Shown: positions 12,418-25,196, numbered from the stretch's first letter. The stretch is DNA of 64,000 bases from Torreya grandis (GCA_037957365.1 JARHVA010001921.1:2897755-2961754); one strand, 5' to 3'. The notes: generated by a model from the sequence alone, not told the origin. Program-made: numbers and translations.

Positions 12418-14971
12418 TAATGACATGCTCGATGGTACCAAACACATCCCACACATGAAGAAGATCATTTTGAAACTTTAAAATCTTCATATGGAATTAA
12501 AATTCTTGTAATTTGATTTTCTAACTTTGTTGTTCCATTTTTCTTTATCATGGGTTTACATAGTAACCAACATTGGTTAGTAAAACCATCATCGATTGGC
12601 ATAGCCATCTTTGGTAACTATTGGTATAACCAATGTTGGTTAGATAAATTTCATTAGTTATTAAGTGTAACCATAATCAGTTATATAACTGACGTTGATC
12701 ATTGTGTTTTTCTTAAAAACACAAACTTGAGAGCTAATAGGTGATTTTAAAATCCTTGGTTTGGGGTCATACAGACTCTGTTTTGGATGATTTTTTGTTA
12801 AAACTATGTGTTTTATTTTTATTTTTTTGAATTTTAAATTATTTTAGCTTCAAGTTTCATATATATTTCACAAAATTTTAAAAATATATTTAAAATGTTT
12901 CTAATCTAACATATTTGCTTTTGGGGTGATGCCTTAAGGGTAGACAGGTAACCAACGGACTTGGAAATTTTTAAAACATGTTATTAAGACATATTTGGCA
13001 TGATTTTAAAATGAATTAGGAACATTATTTTGGTTTTTAAAGTAAAATTTAGGTGCTTAAGTAATTTTTTATCATTAGTTTTAAAAGTTCACAATCTTAA
13101 TACCAAGGGGTCAAATGAACACCACCAAATCTTTCATTTGGGCTTAAAATTAAACACACTTGTCAATTCTTATTTTCAATAGTTGTTTAATTAAAAAATT
13201 ATTTGGAAAAGAAAAGGTTTGTGTGTGTTTGATCTTCCATTTTTACCCTTTAGGGAACCCTTGGAATCAAAGTTGCGATTCCTATTGCAAAAAGCCTAGT
13301 CCAAGGCTTAGAAAGAATGTCATCTAAAGCACTCCCCAAAAACTCGTCAAAGTTTGGGTGACTTTGAAAATGACCCTAAAGTCTTTCTATTAGTATTTTA
13401 TTTCTATGTAAAATTGGCTTATGAAGGGGATGTCATTGCCTCCTGTGAGTTCTTTAAAGAAGTTTTGACCTGGGGTTTCATCTCCTAGCATTGGCTTCAC
13501 TTACTCCTTCTGAGTTGCACATGGGATGTATCTATATTTAGACATCACACTACACTGAGAGAACAATAATATGTAGTGGTGGTTAAAAGGATTAGACCTT
13601 TTTACAACTAGCCAATGCCATGGTCACCCAATTTTCATCATTGTGTTTTACATCATTTGATGTGAAAGTCATTATGTAATTGATTCCCCTAGAAACATTT
13701 AAAAGCTTGCTAGTTTAGTCAACCCCACATTTCCATACCCTTGATAGGATTTGGATTATTATACTTAGAGTATTTTGGTAATTTTTGCTTGGTATGTTTT
13801 GAGACTAAAAATTATTGTTTTGTTCATAAATCCATGTCAAAACTAATTTGTCTATATGTCACTCTTTTGTCTAAAGAGGCATTATGCTAGCGATTTTATA
13901 CCACACTTATACCTTGAGTTTTTTTTCTAAACTTGTTTGTGTGTGTGTCATTTGAGTTACAAAGGGTAGTGTTATGCTACCTAAAACATGTCAAAACCAT
14001 TTTTCCTTTGAGTCTTTTGAAACATAACATTAACCACATCATTTTAGCATTCTTATGTTGTTATACTGCTCAAGTTATATCAAAACTTGTTTACCATTAC
14101 ACCAAACACCATTTAATTAAAACCATGCCATGTCTACCATTTGGACTTTTGTCTTATACCATAATGTTGTCCAATCTTGTCTAGCTTGTTTGGTCAAATC
14201 ATAATTTTCAAAGTTGAGTTTTTCAATTAACCTTATTAAGTTTGGATCCAAACATTGATTGATTTTTTTTTAGACCTTAATTTATGGGGTTGATACATAT
14301 ATATTTCTCTTTTGGGTTGTATAAATTAGGTTAATCGATTACCCAAATTTTAAAACTATTGATGGTTTATTTGTTCAATGCATATCTTCATCATTGTTTG
14401 TGCCTTTATTTGGGAAACACAATCTTTCTTCAAAGAGCCTTTTGTCTTATGCCTTTTACCAACTAAACATGTTTATGATTGATTTTGTGTGTCAGGTCTA
14501 TGTCAAAGTTGTTTCCAAACTTGTTAGATTAAATCAAATCACATAAAAATTTGTTTCAAGTTTATATTTTAACATCATTTGGCTAAAAGTCCTAGCATAT
14601 GCCTATTTGTTTGAGCCTAGATTTTGACTCCGTATTTGGACAAAAGACCTAGTAACTCAACTTTTCCCTTCCTAGTTTAGACCTTGTTTGGAACACTTTT
14701 ACCTAGACCTTTGATATGCCAATTTTTATTTAGATGCTTGACCTTTTGTGCATATGAAATTTGACATTAGACATTTGATGTTAGAATATTTTATACAAAG
14801 TCTTAGCATAAATCATTTTGAAGATACATCTCTACCTTCAAAGCACATTAAAGATACGGCTCCACTTTTGACCAAGTTAGACCAAGTTTGAACCATTTGT
14901 CCTTTGGACATAGTTTTTTAAAAGTTTGTAAAACTCTAAGCCTTTTTGTTTTTGGAGATTTCATCATTTAT
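12418..14971 (+). other. 5' leader of E2
   Basis: Noncoding leader between the LTR and the acidic ORF. It starts with a decayed primer-binding region and carries repeated AACC(A)A..GTTGGTTA motifs (12555-12690), also seen at 32920-33085 in E3. A block with GGGTCAAATGAACACCACCA (about 13110) and another with CCTAGTCCAAGGCTTAG (about 13300) are near-identical in E3. No long open frame is seen. Confidence 0.7.
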
Positions 14972-17174
14972 GTGGATATAACTAGCTACACTTATGGTGG
15001 AGTCACATACAATCCAACTTATGATAGAATGGCTACATAAAATCCCACTAGGAACCCCTATAAAGAAATATTTTCTAAGGAGTTTTATTATTCTCCCTAC
15101 AATACTCCATATGGGGAACATAGTCAAAATCCACAAAATCCAAATCGAGACCTTGATTGTCATAAAGAGGCTTGTGAGGACTTTGAAGATCCAATTATAG
15201 ATAAATTTTTTTTTGGATATAGATTCATACCCTATTTACAATAATCAGTACATGGAATACAATCAAGAACTAGCTTATGAGCCAACTCACAATTGGGATG
15301 ATATGGTATATGAGGAAGAATTGGATGCTTTAGCTTGTGTAAGTAATTAGGCTCCACCACATCATACCATTTCTATTCTAGGACCATAATGTTATTTAAT
15401 TCCCATACCAAGACCTCATCCTTTGGTTTGTGCAAGTAATCAGGTTCTATAACACCAAACCATTTATATACCAGGACCTAATCCTTTGGCTTGTGTGAGC
15501 AATCAAGCTCCAAAACACCCCTTCATCATACCAAGACCTAATCCTTTGACTTGTGAGAGAAATAAAGCTCCACACTGATCTATTGTTACCATTTTAGGAT
15601 TTCATCCTTTGGCTCATGTGAGTAATCATGTTCCCCAAGGCCTGGCCATTATCTAACCACAAGTCATTCCTCAACCAATACCAATCCCATCCAAACCTTA
15701 ATCGATCCAATCCTTCAAAGACTAAGCTGTGTTCAAAATTGGTATCTTCCAACTCATTAGAAACCAAGGCTAAGAGAACCAACTAATCCAAGATGTTTTT
15801 ATTGAACCAACCACTTATGATAAGTCAACCTATGATGAATCACCTATTGATCCTATACTAGTTGTCTTAGAGTCTCACATTGATGAGCCAGTCTTTGTCA
15901 ATTAACTTCTTAATGATTATAACCACCTTTAGGTAAATCATTACCTTTACCATGTTCTTATTTTTCAAGAGACTCCTATTTACAAGCTAGTCTCTGAAGA
16001 GTTATCTCTTGACATTTTTCCCATCCAAGAGGAGTCCCACTCTGAAAAACCAATTTTTTTGGAGCTCATATGCAATCATAGGTCATTACTTGTCCAAAAC
16101 CAAATATTTAATAAGACATCATTATAACAAAGTACCCATCATAGGAAGAATCAGAGTTAGAGTCAGGTTCTATTATTGAATTGACATTGGATTTAACATC
16201 AAAAATTGAATCAACATCAGTCTCAACATTAGATTTAGAGTCCCTTGAGTTTGAATTGGGTTTAAAAGAAGAATATGTTCATGATTGTTAAACATTGGTT
16301 ACACATGCCTCATAGATCAATTTGAATACATTTGTGATCCTTCTATAATTTTTGAGGATGAGTACTTTAGCTTTGACACAAGTTATCCTAGTATCTTCTA
16401 CAAGGATTATGCAACATCTTCCCATTCTATTACCATTCCATATGCCATTAACATCAACCGAGATAGCCATATCATTGAAATTTCATCTCCCAAAAGTATC
16501 GATAGAATCATACTTTATTGAATTGCATCCATGGTCACATATAAGTTGAAGAAGAGCAAGGAGTCTAAGACAACATTCATGTAGCTAAAGAACACTCTCG
16601 TAGTGAAACCTTTTAAGAGGTGCTAGGGGACAATCAAAATTAGAATTCAACATTTTCTAGTGAAACTTTTTTGGAAGTGTTAGAAGAAAATAAAAGTCAA
16701 AAGCCAATGTTCATTAGTGAAACATTCTAAAAGGTGCCATCAGACAATCAAGACAACTTCATTGGTGAAAACCTCATTGAGGCACCAATAGCTAAGCACA
16801 AAAGTTCTTCACTACTTGATGAAGACAAAATCAAAGATCAAATAAAAATAGCTTCCAATCGATAGCCTAATCAAATGGTAGCTACTCTCAAGATCAAATA
16901 ATATAAAAATTTGGTGGTCATATTGAGAGAAAAAATCTTAGGCCCCACCACCACCAAAGTTATGTTGAATCTGGCATCAACAACATTAGATGTGACTAAA
17001 CATCTAGATCTTCATTTATTTCCCAACCATTCCATATTACATTATTATCAACCATTCCATTTCATAATCAAACCTACCATCCATTATTTATCCTTGTTTA
17101 CCATCCATGGCCATGCTTTCCTTTGTAGAGGCTACAAAGATACCTTATCTAGATACATAAAGGAATCAAAATGA
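14972..17174 (+). pseudogene. Acidic repeat-rich ORF of unknown function (E2 copy)
   Basis: Second copy of the frame seen at 33-2328. It begins at a decayed start (now GTG) in the leader context shared with the E3 Gag. Recognisable in order are YTYGGVTYNPTYDRMA; DLD..KEACEDFEDP; five degenerate SNQAP-type repeats (about 15335-15640); FQLIRNQG; a block holding the hairpin motif (15912-15943); IDQFEYICDPSIIFEDEYFSFD (16314-16380); SETF/DNQ repeats (16600-16760); and a C-terminal block LREKILGPTTTKVM...DLHLFPNHS. The blocks fall in three frames, so this copy has indels as well as stops. Conservation of blocks between two separately inserted copies implies the frame was once translated. No known domain is recognised. 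It may be a structural, packaging or captured protein. Confidence 0.65.
15906..15945 (+). other. Covarying hairpin inside the E2 ORF
   Basis: Perfect 8-bp stem TAATGATT/AATCATTA around a family loop with one change (TTTAGG for TTTGGG). It lies in the coding block homologous to 977-1010. Confidence 0.6.
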
Positions 17175-17717
17175 ATGGCCAATGAACATCACAAAAACAT
17201 TATTGACAACCAAATCTATAGCCATTTCTTGATGGAATAGTTATTTAGATGAGGTGTGGGATAACAATCAACATGATCAAGTATTTTGTTTATGTCATTT
17301 ACTGATTCAAACATGTATCTCCCCATCAAGAGGAAGAAAAGAATAAAAAACCACACCTAGGCCAAAAACATGTACCATACCATTTCATTTCCATACCATT
17401 TCCATTGTTACATATCCATTTTCCATTATCACATATTATTTCTATTCACCCTATCAATTAGGGGCAAACCCTCTTACCATTTTATCCATCCTATCATTCC
17501 ATTCTTATCTAGACCAAAGCCTATTTTTACTCATCCTACCTAATGCTATTTTGATCTTGGTTAGTTTGGTTCTTCCTTCACTTTTTAGGAGAGGATTCCA
17601 ATCAATTTTTAATAATCAATCTAATTCATGTTTATAATGACAATCTATGAAATTAGTGTGATAGTTGATCTGTCAAGATATCTTTCATTTTTCATCCTAA
17701 ATCAGGTTTGTTTATGT

Positions 17718-17852
17718 GAGCTTGATTATAACTGCCTATGGGAAAATCAATGTTTCACTAGTATTTCTACTAATTATAACTACCTATGGGCAAATTAGTA
17801 TCATTGACCTATGTCGTTGTATCCTAGTTATAACTGCCTATGGGGAAACTAG
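17718..17852 (+). other. Cluster of three covarying hairpins (E2)
   Basis: Three perfect hairpins in a row: stem TTGATT/AATCAA (17722-17750), TACTAATT/AATTAGTA (17768-17799) and CCTAGTT/AACTAGG (17824-17852). The loops are ATAACTGCCTATGGGAA, ATAACTACCTATGGGCA and ATAACTGCCTATGGGGA. Changed stem pairs around a constant loop are the signature of a folded element. Confidence 0.75.
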
Positions 17853-18869
17853 GGGTAACACTTATTTATCATGCATTATTGCATCACTTTGCCATTGCAA
17901 TTTTCATTTGACTATCCATTTGTCAGATTTGAGAACTTTTTTGGACCTATTTGGTTTTTCCTCTCCTTTTATGTGGATGGAATTAAAATCACTTGAGGTC
18001 ATTTCATGACTATGTAGGTCATGCTTAATTCATGTTGAGGTTACATCAGTCCCCCTTTCCATACGCTCTCATCATTATATGAGCAGCCTAAGCCAAACAC
18101 TCTCACCATTTTATGAGTAGGTATCTTGTCATTATCTAATGAGTTAAGATACCTCAAAAAAAAAAAAAAAACAATCATAACATTTCAAAAATCTAAAAAC
18201 ATTTATCCTGTCTAAGCCTAGATAATTAGCCTTGATCCACCTTACTGGGGCATGATCATTATTAAGATTCTTTCTTTTAGGCTTTTGATTTGTTTGTTTG
18301 TTTGTTCACTTGGCTATTTGTTTGATTTTAACACTATTTCCTTGACTCAGTCTATATGTGTTCATTGGGTTATTATTTACACACATTATTCTTGAGTCTA
18401 TCCATATTCATATGTCAACATTGTCATCATGGTTCTTATCATTAGTACATTATTTTTATTTGGATATCAGATATCGAGAGTTAATCCTTAAGCATTTTCT
18501 AGCTAAGTCTTTATGGAGTTATATCATGATTCTTACCATCACATGCTATAGCAAAAATTAGCTTCAAAAATGTCTACAATAAATAGAGATGTAGAAGTTT
18601 CTCCTTGGTACCTTGGCAAATCCTCCCATCCCACCCTTGATCAAATCAACCCATTGATCATTCTAGTTGTATCATTGGTAATAAGTACAAGCGTCTCCTC
18701 ATTGGTAGGTATAACTAAATCATTTATAATGATCAATCTTATTCTTCTATTCATCTATTTCATCACTTTACACCCACTCATCTTTAATTTGTATTATAGG
18801 TTATATCCTTGAGTTATGCTTGCTAATCAGTCCTAATTGGGGTGCAATCATCTTTATCCAATCTAGGTC

Positions 18870-18950
18870 ATCTTAATTATTATAATTGCCTATGGGAAAA
18901 TCATTATTTTGACTTTTAAACTTGATTATAATTACATTTGGGAAAATTAG
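18870..18950 (+). other. Pair of covarying hairpins (E2), partly decayed
   Basis: Two loop copies at about 18880-18897 and 18927-18944. The first stem is the AATGATT type with one C-to-T-like mismatch; the second stem is mostly lost. Confidence 0.5.
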
Positions 18951-19220
18951 CATTCTTTTTACATCAATGCATGCGGACATTTTCTCATTTGGATTAATCT
19001 CAACCATGGGTTAATTCCACCTTTCTTCTTGTTTCTTTTTGAGGGACCATCCATCAATAAATGTGATGGCTAGGGGGCATCATCATAGGCTTTCCAAACA
19101 CCATTTAGAGATTTATTCTTCAACCATCACCTTATTTTTAGCATATAGGCCATTTTCTCATTATTTGAGAAGACATTTCTTTGGCTATAGTTTGTAACAT
19201 ATTCCCAAATAGGGGCAAAC

Positions 19221-20397
19221 TATAGACACCTAAATTTGGCCACCGATAACCTCCAACCAAGCTTTTGACCAATTTCCACTTATAATGTACAATTTGGACT
19301 AAAAATACTAAAACATGCTAAATGAGTTGAGCCTGATATAACCAAGTGTTGATTCTGGCTAGGGTATCCCTAAATGGGGCAATACAATTTATGGGCCAAC
19401 TAAATTTGATCAGATCATTTTGAGTCAAAATTCCAATTTTTCACCTAGGTGCTCTAGATTGCTCTTTTCTATCAAATCTCTTGCACAAGACATGTTCCTT
19501 TGTTATTTTTTGTTGGTAACATCCTAAATGGGATAATAGATCTAATGCATTTGACATTGCCTTCTAATTCCAATCTAGTCAAATTTTAGACCAATAATAA
19601 GGCATTCTGATCAATTTGAGTAAGTTTTGCATAACGTGCTTAATCATGCTTAGAGCTAATTAAACCAAATTAGAGCATAATCAGGAATTCCATGAAAATT
19701 TGTTGAATAATTTGTTTTGTAAATGAATATTGAATATCTGGATCATCAAGTGACCTCATTTCTTGGGAAGACATCCCTAAGCTATAAATGCCACAAATAT
19801 TAGGATTCATGCCCCCCATGCCTCATCAAAGCCCTCCATGCCTCTTAATTTCTCCTCTATCCAAAATATTGATGAGCCTATTTATCAATTTTAATTACAA
19901 AATTAGATTAATCCTTAGCCACACATCTCAATCTTGAGATGGATGGTTCATATTGATTTTGATCAATCTAAAAAATCTATAAATATGAGGCCTTACCACA
20001 TCATTTATAATCTTAATTTATGCAAAGTTATAATGAAATATTGGTTCTAAAAGCTTCATGCAAACTAGTGTTACCATGCCAAATTGATTCCAAGCCAAAC
20101 CAAGCTACAAGCCAAAGTTGCCAAGGAGAGATGGAGGTAGTCAAGCTTCCATTGCCAAGGACTTCATGAGCACAAAGCTAAGCAAGCCACTACTAAAAAG
20201 GCATTTAGAGAATCCAAAGAAGGTGAAGGAATTCTTGTTGTTTTTCCTTACTTTTTAGTTGTGTTTTTCATTTGTTTTTGTTGCTAAGCTCACACTACTA
20301 ACTAGGCATGAAGATGTTAGCTTAGTGTGTTTTTGATTTGGTTTCATTCACTAACACCATACTAATCTCCTCTTCTTAGTCAAATTCATATTTCACA
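19221..20397 (+). repeat. 3' LTR of E2
   Basis: Starts TATAGACACC (TG to TA) and ends TTTCACA, 1177 bases, with a TATA box at 19978-19985. Close match to the 5' LTR. Confidence 0.93.
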
Positions 20398-20402
20398 CAT
20401 CA
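20398..20402. repeat. Target-site duplication of E2, right (CATCA)
   Basis: Exact repeat of 11241-11245. Confidence 0.92.
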
Positions 20403-21350
20403 TCACCAAGATATACATGTCCTAGATTTTTTTGAACATAATCAGTAAAATAATTGCTATGTGGGGTGCTATGAAAACAATCCCATGAATCTAAAACCTA
20501 AGACTCAGAAAAACTATCCATAGAAAGAATTAAGGCATTTTGACTAACAATCTTTGGTCATATTTACCTCATTAATTTCATATTTGTTGTCATTCTTATC
20601 TTTAAGTGAATAAAAATCCTTCTTTGAGTGTCCACTCTTCCCACAATGCTAGCATATCATCTTGGATCTAGATCTAGATTTAGAACTACCTTTTGACTTT
20701 CCTTAGTTTCCTTTACTCTTATCCTTTTTCCTCCCTCTAGTATAAATAGATAAATAATTACCTAATATGATTCACCAGTGCTTTTCCTTCACATCTCCTC
20801 ACTAAGGATCACACCTATAACATCCTCAAAATTCAAGCTTCCCTTAGTAGGGACTACATTACTCACAGCCATAACCAAACTATCCCAACTATCAGACAAA
20901 AAACATAAAATCAGTAAAACTCTAACTTCATCATCAAAATTAATTCTAACTGAAGTGAGCATACTTATAATTTTATTAAAATTATTTAGATGATTAATAA
21001 TTGCACCTTTCTCAAACATTTTCATGTTAAATAATATTTTCATAAGAAAAAATTTATTAGAAGCTAAAGGTTTCTCATATAACTTTCCAAGTGTATCCAT
21101 GAGATCTTTTGTGGTTTTTTCATTAGAAATATTAAATGCAATAGAAGATGCAAGACATAACCGAATGATCTCGATGCCTTCCTATCAAACAATGACCAAT
21201 CTGCATCACTCATACTTATAGGTTGTTCTACTTTCTCTTCCAAGGGGAGATGTAGCTCCTTCTGATATAGGTAATATTCCATCTACATTGTCCATAAATA
21301 AAAATGCTTACCATCAACTTCTCAACTCTGAATCTGATGTCATCTCCCAT
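20403..21350 (-). pseudogene. E5 copia gag and protease start
   Basis: The minus strand from an ATG at 21350 (MGDDIRF) gives a copia Gag of the UBN2 type: MEYYLYQKELHLPL, LFDRKA, MDTLGKLYEKPLASNKFFL, MKMFEKGAIINHLNNF and LLILCFLSDSWDSL. A CCHC knuckle (about 20617-20657) reads C-stop-HCGKSGHSKKDF, with its last Cys changed to Phe. Next comes a protease start (VLDSWDCFHSTP, where DSG is expected) ending at VYLGD, exactly where E2 entered. The frame resumes across E2 at 11245. Gag would form the particle and bind RNA. Several frameshifts and stops are present. Confidence 0.88.
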
Positions 21351-21412
21351 AGCTCCTACTCAAGTTAATATGCTTCCTATGATTTAGCACTTTATAAAAA
21401 CACACAACCAAT

Positions 21413-21425
21413 GGCTCTGATACTA
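21413..21425 (-). promoter_or_regulatory. Primer-binding site of E5
   Basis: On the minus strand TAGTATCAGAGCC follows the 5' LTR by two bases. It is one base from the usual TGGTATCAGAGC complementary to initiator tRNA-Met. Confidence 0.8.
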
Positions 21426-21427
21426 GT

Positions 21428-22334
21428 TGTTAGGGATAAAACACTTTTAAACCATATTTACTATTACCATAAATGAGATCTAAAGCTATACAATAACATG
21501 CATCATGAAAACATTCCTTAATTCACCATTATTATGAAAGCATAAATGAGAGAAGAAGATAATAATATAGATAACACATATCTAACATGGTTCACCCAAT
21601 GTGGACTACATCCACCAATGAAAGTACTTAAATGAAAATAGTAATCTAAATACCAAGACTATAATGAACTCTCACAAAGATATAAAAATCTCCTATATAA
21701 AATGTTGTACAAATAGATCCACTTCACCTACACCTGCACAATGCCATGTCTCATAAGTTGCTAAACCACACCCTGTAATGAACACTTGCACTTGGGAAAA
21801 CACCTACACTTTGACTCTGATCCTCAAAGCCACACCTTACAAAAAAACCATCAACCTCTAAAGGCCACACCACACACTTTATACATAAAATATAGAGGAA
21901 AATTCATGAAAGGATGAGCAAATAAGTCATGATTATCCAAGATAAGCATCATCCACTCAAGACAACTCATTTCCACCTCATCAAGCTCATCCAAAATCTC
22001 TCCCATGAAGGAACATGCCATACTATGGATATCCACCTTTTAAGGGAACATTTTGTAACATCATGTGATCACAACCAACTCCTTGAAATAATGAAGGTAC
22101 TCCCTTTTCCCAAAAATAACTATCTCTCTCAAAATAAGTAAGTCACATGGAAAATAGACAATTAATAACCAGCTCCATAAAACATGGAAACATAGAAATT
22201 AGAAATATACTAGGAATATTCCCCTTACATGTGGAGTAGGGAAAAATATGATTCCCACATCCTTGGAACTATCTAGGCCCCAAAAATAATTCCCTATGGT
22301 CATGTGACAACCCCAAAGGGATCCATCCTCAATA
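21428..22334 (-). repeat. 5' LTR of E5
   Basis: Matches 7429-8326 over its length. On the plus strand it starts TGTTAGGGATAAAACAC and ends TCAATA, then the target duplication AATTC (22335-22339). Confidence 0.88.
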
Positions 22335-22339
22335 AATTC

Positions 22340-23990
22340 TACTCAGAACACCTTTAACTCTCTCTTGGAACATGGTCACTCAATTTGCCAGTAAATTCAA
22401 CAAACATAGTCAACTTTTAAGCCTTTCTTCATACTACATATGGATTATTCAAACCTAAAAATATACATAAATGGTATTAATGGATTATAAAACACTATCA
22501 AATAGTTATTTCATCTTGAAACATCAAAATACAATCAAGAACTCTTTAAATATCCTTCTTGGGTCTCTATTAGAACATGGTCAAACCTTCAGTCAAATTT
22601 AGAGCTCAATAAATTTGAATATACAAATATTCAAACCTTATAACTAGATTATTTTGATGTATCTTGAATTCCTCTTAAAATTTTCCTTTTACATCATCAA
22701 TAAATTCATTCTATATCAAAAGATATTATCAAAATATTGTAGACTAGCTTTTCCCTTTACTAATTCAAATGCCAATGGTCACTATCCAAAGCAAATACAT
22801 CTGACACTTGTCATAATATCATGATCCCTAAAATATTTATTAACTATGCTCTATAAATTTCCTTGTGAGACTCCTAAATTTAGTTTTTTAACTCTGACCA
22901 TTGATCCTTGACATAGGCTTCCATAATTAATACACTTGGCAACCCCGTGTGCCTTATGAGCACATTGATGTCAGTCCCCACTCTTGTGTGACTTAGTAGT
23001 TATGCATGCCATTAATATTCTTTAAAATCATCATGATTGACACAAATGTCACTATAAAATCAAATCTCATGAGACTTTGACATATTTACTTCATATGTGC
23101 TTTTGGATCATAATCTATACGATGGATGCTCACCGTTAGATCTATCTTGACTAGTTGACTCTAGATTTCAATGCAGTTAAACTTGATGGTCTCTAGCACA
23201 TTATAGTCTAGAATATAAAATTTTAAGGTTTATAACTTGAGATATAAAACAATTCAAGAGTCTAAAACTTTATGGTACCTTCTTGGCACTATAGACAACA
23301 TCTCCATGAAAACCTTTGACCACTATTGACTTTCTAAGTACCTTCACTAAATGCACAAACTTGTTGGTTAAGTCATATTTTCATGTGTGCAATGATTTTT
23401 TGGCTTATATTAAGCTATAATATGCATTTTTCTCTTTCAAAATTATCAAAATACACACTATAACTTCACCAAGACATCTATGGATGCCTCACAACCTCTT
23501 ATTTGTCCTTCCTAATATGCACATATGCCATATACTCTCCAAGATATCAAACACAACTTCTTTGTCATTCATGCACCAGTATCTTATGACCTAAAACTTG
23601 GACCACATGATCTCATCTCATTGGGAATACATCCATATATCAAACTTCTCTTAAAACCTTCACACGTGTGAATGTTGATGTCATCAATCTCCTTACTCAA
23701 CTTTGTCTGCCAAGATGACTACTTGAACCTAGACACTCATATGAGTAATTTGATAAATTAATCTCACTTACATAATCACTCTAAGCGCTCATAACACCCC
23801 ATTAGGTCTCTAAAATTTTACCATTTCATCAATAACATCCACCATCTACCTATCCAAGTCAAACATTGAAGAACTATGCAAGAACATTGAAGAATATTGA
23901 AGCACACTTTATCATTATCATTTTAGCACATATGACACCTCATCAACATCCTTGGTCCCCTTGCATACATCATTGATAAACCTCCAAAAA
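22340..23990 (-). repeat. E4 left (3') LTR, second part
   Basis: Continues from 7428 after E5 and is homologous to 28070-29720 (for example TTCATAACCTC/ACACCTCATCAACATCC). Ends where the internal purine tract begins. Confidence 0.85.
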
Positions 23991-24001
23991 CCTCCCCCTT
24001 T
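23991..24001 (-). promoter_or_regulatory. Polypurine tract of E4
   Basis: On the minus strand AAAGGGGGAGG lies directly before the 3' LTR start, the usual site of plus-strand priming. A second such tract (CAAAGGGGGAG) lies at about 24067-24079. Confidence 0.7.
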
Positions 24002-25196
24002 ATCATTTATGTCAACACCAATACAAAGCTTATGCTTAGACTTTATCTCTCTCTTCAAGCACTTTCTCCCCCTTTGACATAATGACAAAGTAGGATCAAC
24101 TTCTGATCTTGTGGAACTAAAAATACTTCAAGGAAAAAGAATAAGAAATTACCACCTATGAGAGATGATAAAGACTCCCCCTAACATTTTGCATACCTTT
24201 TATTACCTTTATCTTCTCAAACATGCTCCATGACTACATTTTTGTTTGATCAAACATTGTTATATGAAGACAAAACATATAAGAGAAATAAAATATGTTG
24301 AGATCAACTTGAAAACACTAAGAGGGACTCCCAATTACATTCTAAGCACCTCTTCAAGCCTCTCCAACTATTCTATTTAGCTCCCCCGAACTCCATGCTC
24401 TATTTGGAAAGCATCTTCTACAAGTCTTCTCAACGAAATAGGTCTACAAGAAACTCTTCAACACTGTTGACACTCAATCAATATCCTTATGAAAAAAATA
24501 GATCTCATATATTCATTAGATCAAATTAAACAATTGAAGTAGACATTAATAACACTCATATGGATCTCAAAATAATTTCCCTTTTATCCTCTACAAGTTA
24601 TCATAGTTTAGAACCTTTTCAAAGAACTCTTATGGAACTATCTCATCTTTAGAACACTTGTCTTTAGTCTTTCTATGCAATAAAATATCTTGACAACTCA
24701 TAATCCTTGATTTCACACCCTTATCTGAGTTACTCCACTCTAGATTAAACCAAGCTCCCAAGTACTTTCAAGGTACTACACTAGATCAAGCTACCTTAAG
24801 AGACCAACTATGGATAAAATTTGATTGCATCCATACCTTTCTTCTATTACAACTCATCTTCACAATCTTAGCCCTAAAAGACCTCTCTCTTTACACCAAA
24901 GATGACCTCTTACATTTCATAATTGACTCCTTTGAACTAAATCAACATAGAGGAACACACAAACAGACTTTGTTTCTCATACCTCAAACTGATATAACCA
25001 ACTCACCTTCATGGATTTCTTGTCATGAAACCCTAGCAAGACCCAACAAGCATCCACCATGCTTCCTCTTTTTTTAAGGTGTCTCCTTGAAGCTTAGAGA
25101 GAGACACCCCTTTGACATAGTGAGACTAAAAGTCCCAAAACTTAGGAGACTCCCATATATCCATACTCTCATTTGACTTGTAATCCTACCTCATCA
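24002..25196 (-). other. E4 internal region after the ORF
   Basis: About 1.2 kb between the end of the zinc-knuckle ORF and the polypurine tract, where pol would lie in an autonomous element. I see no protease, integrase, RT or RNase H motif in any frame. Confidence 0.55.

Larger units (their letters stand above)
17175..19220 (+). other. 3' noncoding region of E2
   Basis: Homologous to 2329-4375 in E1. It contains two hairpin clusters (17718-17852 and 18870-18950), a 17-base A run (18155-18171) and the GGGACCATCC...GGGGGCATC segment near 19043-19082. No sustained coding frame is seen. The AGGGGCAAAC before the LTR (19211-19220) is a weak candidate for the polypurine tract. Confidence 0.6.
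11246..20397 (+). mobile_element. E2: complete Tat-type non-autonomous LTR retrotransposon
   Basis: A 9.15-kb element with LTRs 11246-12417 and 19221-20397 and a perfect 5-bp target duplication CATCA. The internal part has a 2.5-kb leader homologous to that of E3 (32774-35429), an acidic ORF (14972-17174) homologous to E1, and a 2-kb 3' region with hairpins. There is no gag, protease, RT, RNase H or integrase. LTR and leader sharing with E3 suggests it was mobilised by proteins of an E3-like autonomous element. Confidence 0.9.
7429..22334 (-). mobile_element. E5: Ty1/copia retrotransposon inserted in the E4 LTR
   Basis: LTRs of about 0.9 kb lie at 7429-8326 and 21428-22334. The minus strand reads 5' LTR (right), primer site, gag, zinc knuckle, protease, integrase, RT, RNase H, 3' LTR (left), the copia order. 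E2 (11246-20397) interrupts it inside the protease. Without E2 the element is about 5.75 kb, a normal copia length. All coding parts are decayed. Confidence 0.92.

Noticed and set aside
17722..17852. Covarying hairpins as tiny inverted-repeat transposons (MITEs)
   Set aside because: They are only about 30 bases, the stem sequence differs among copies while the loop is constant (the reverse of a MITE), and there are no target duplications.
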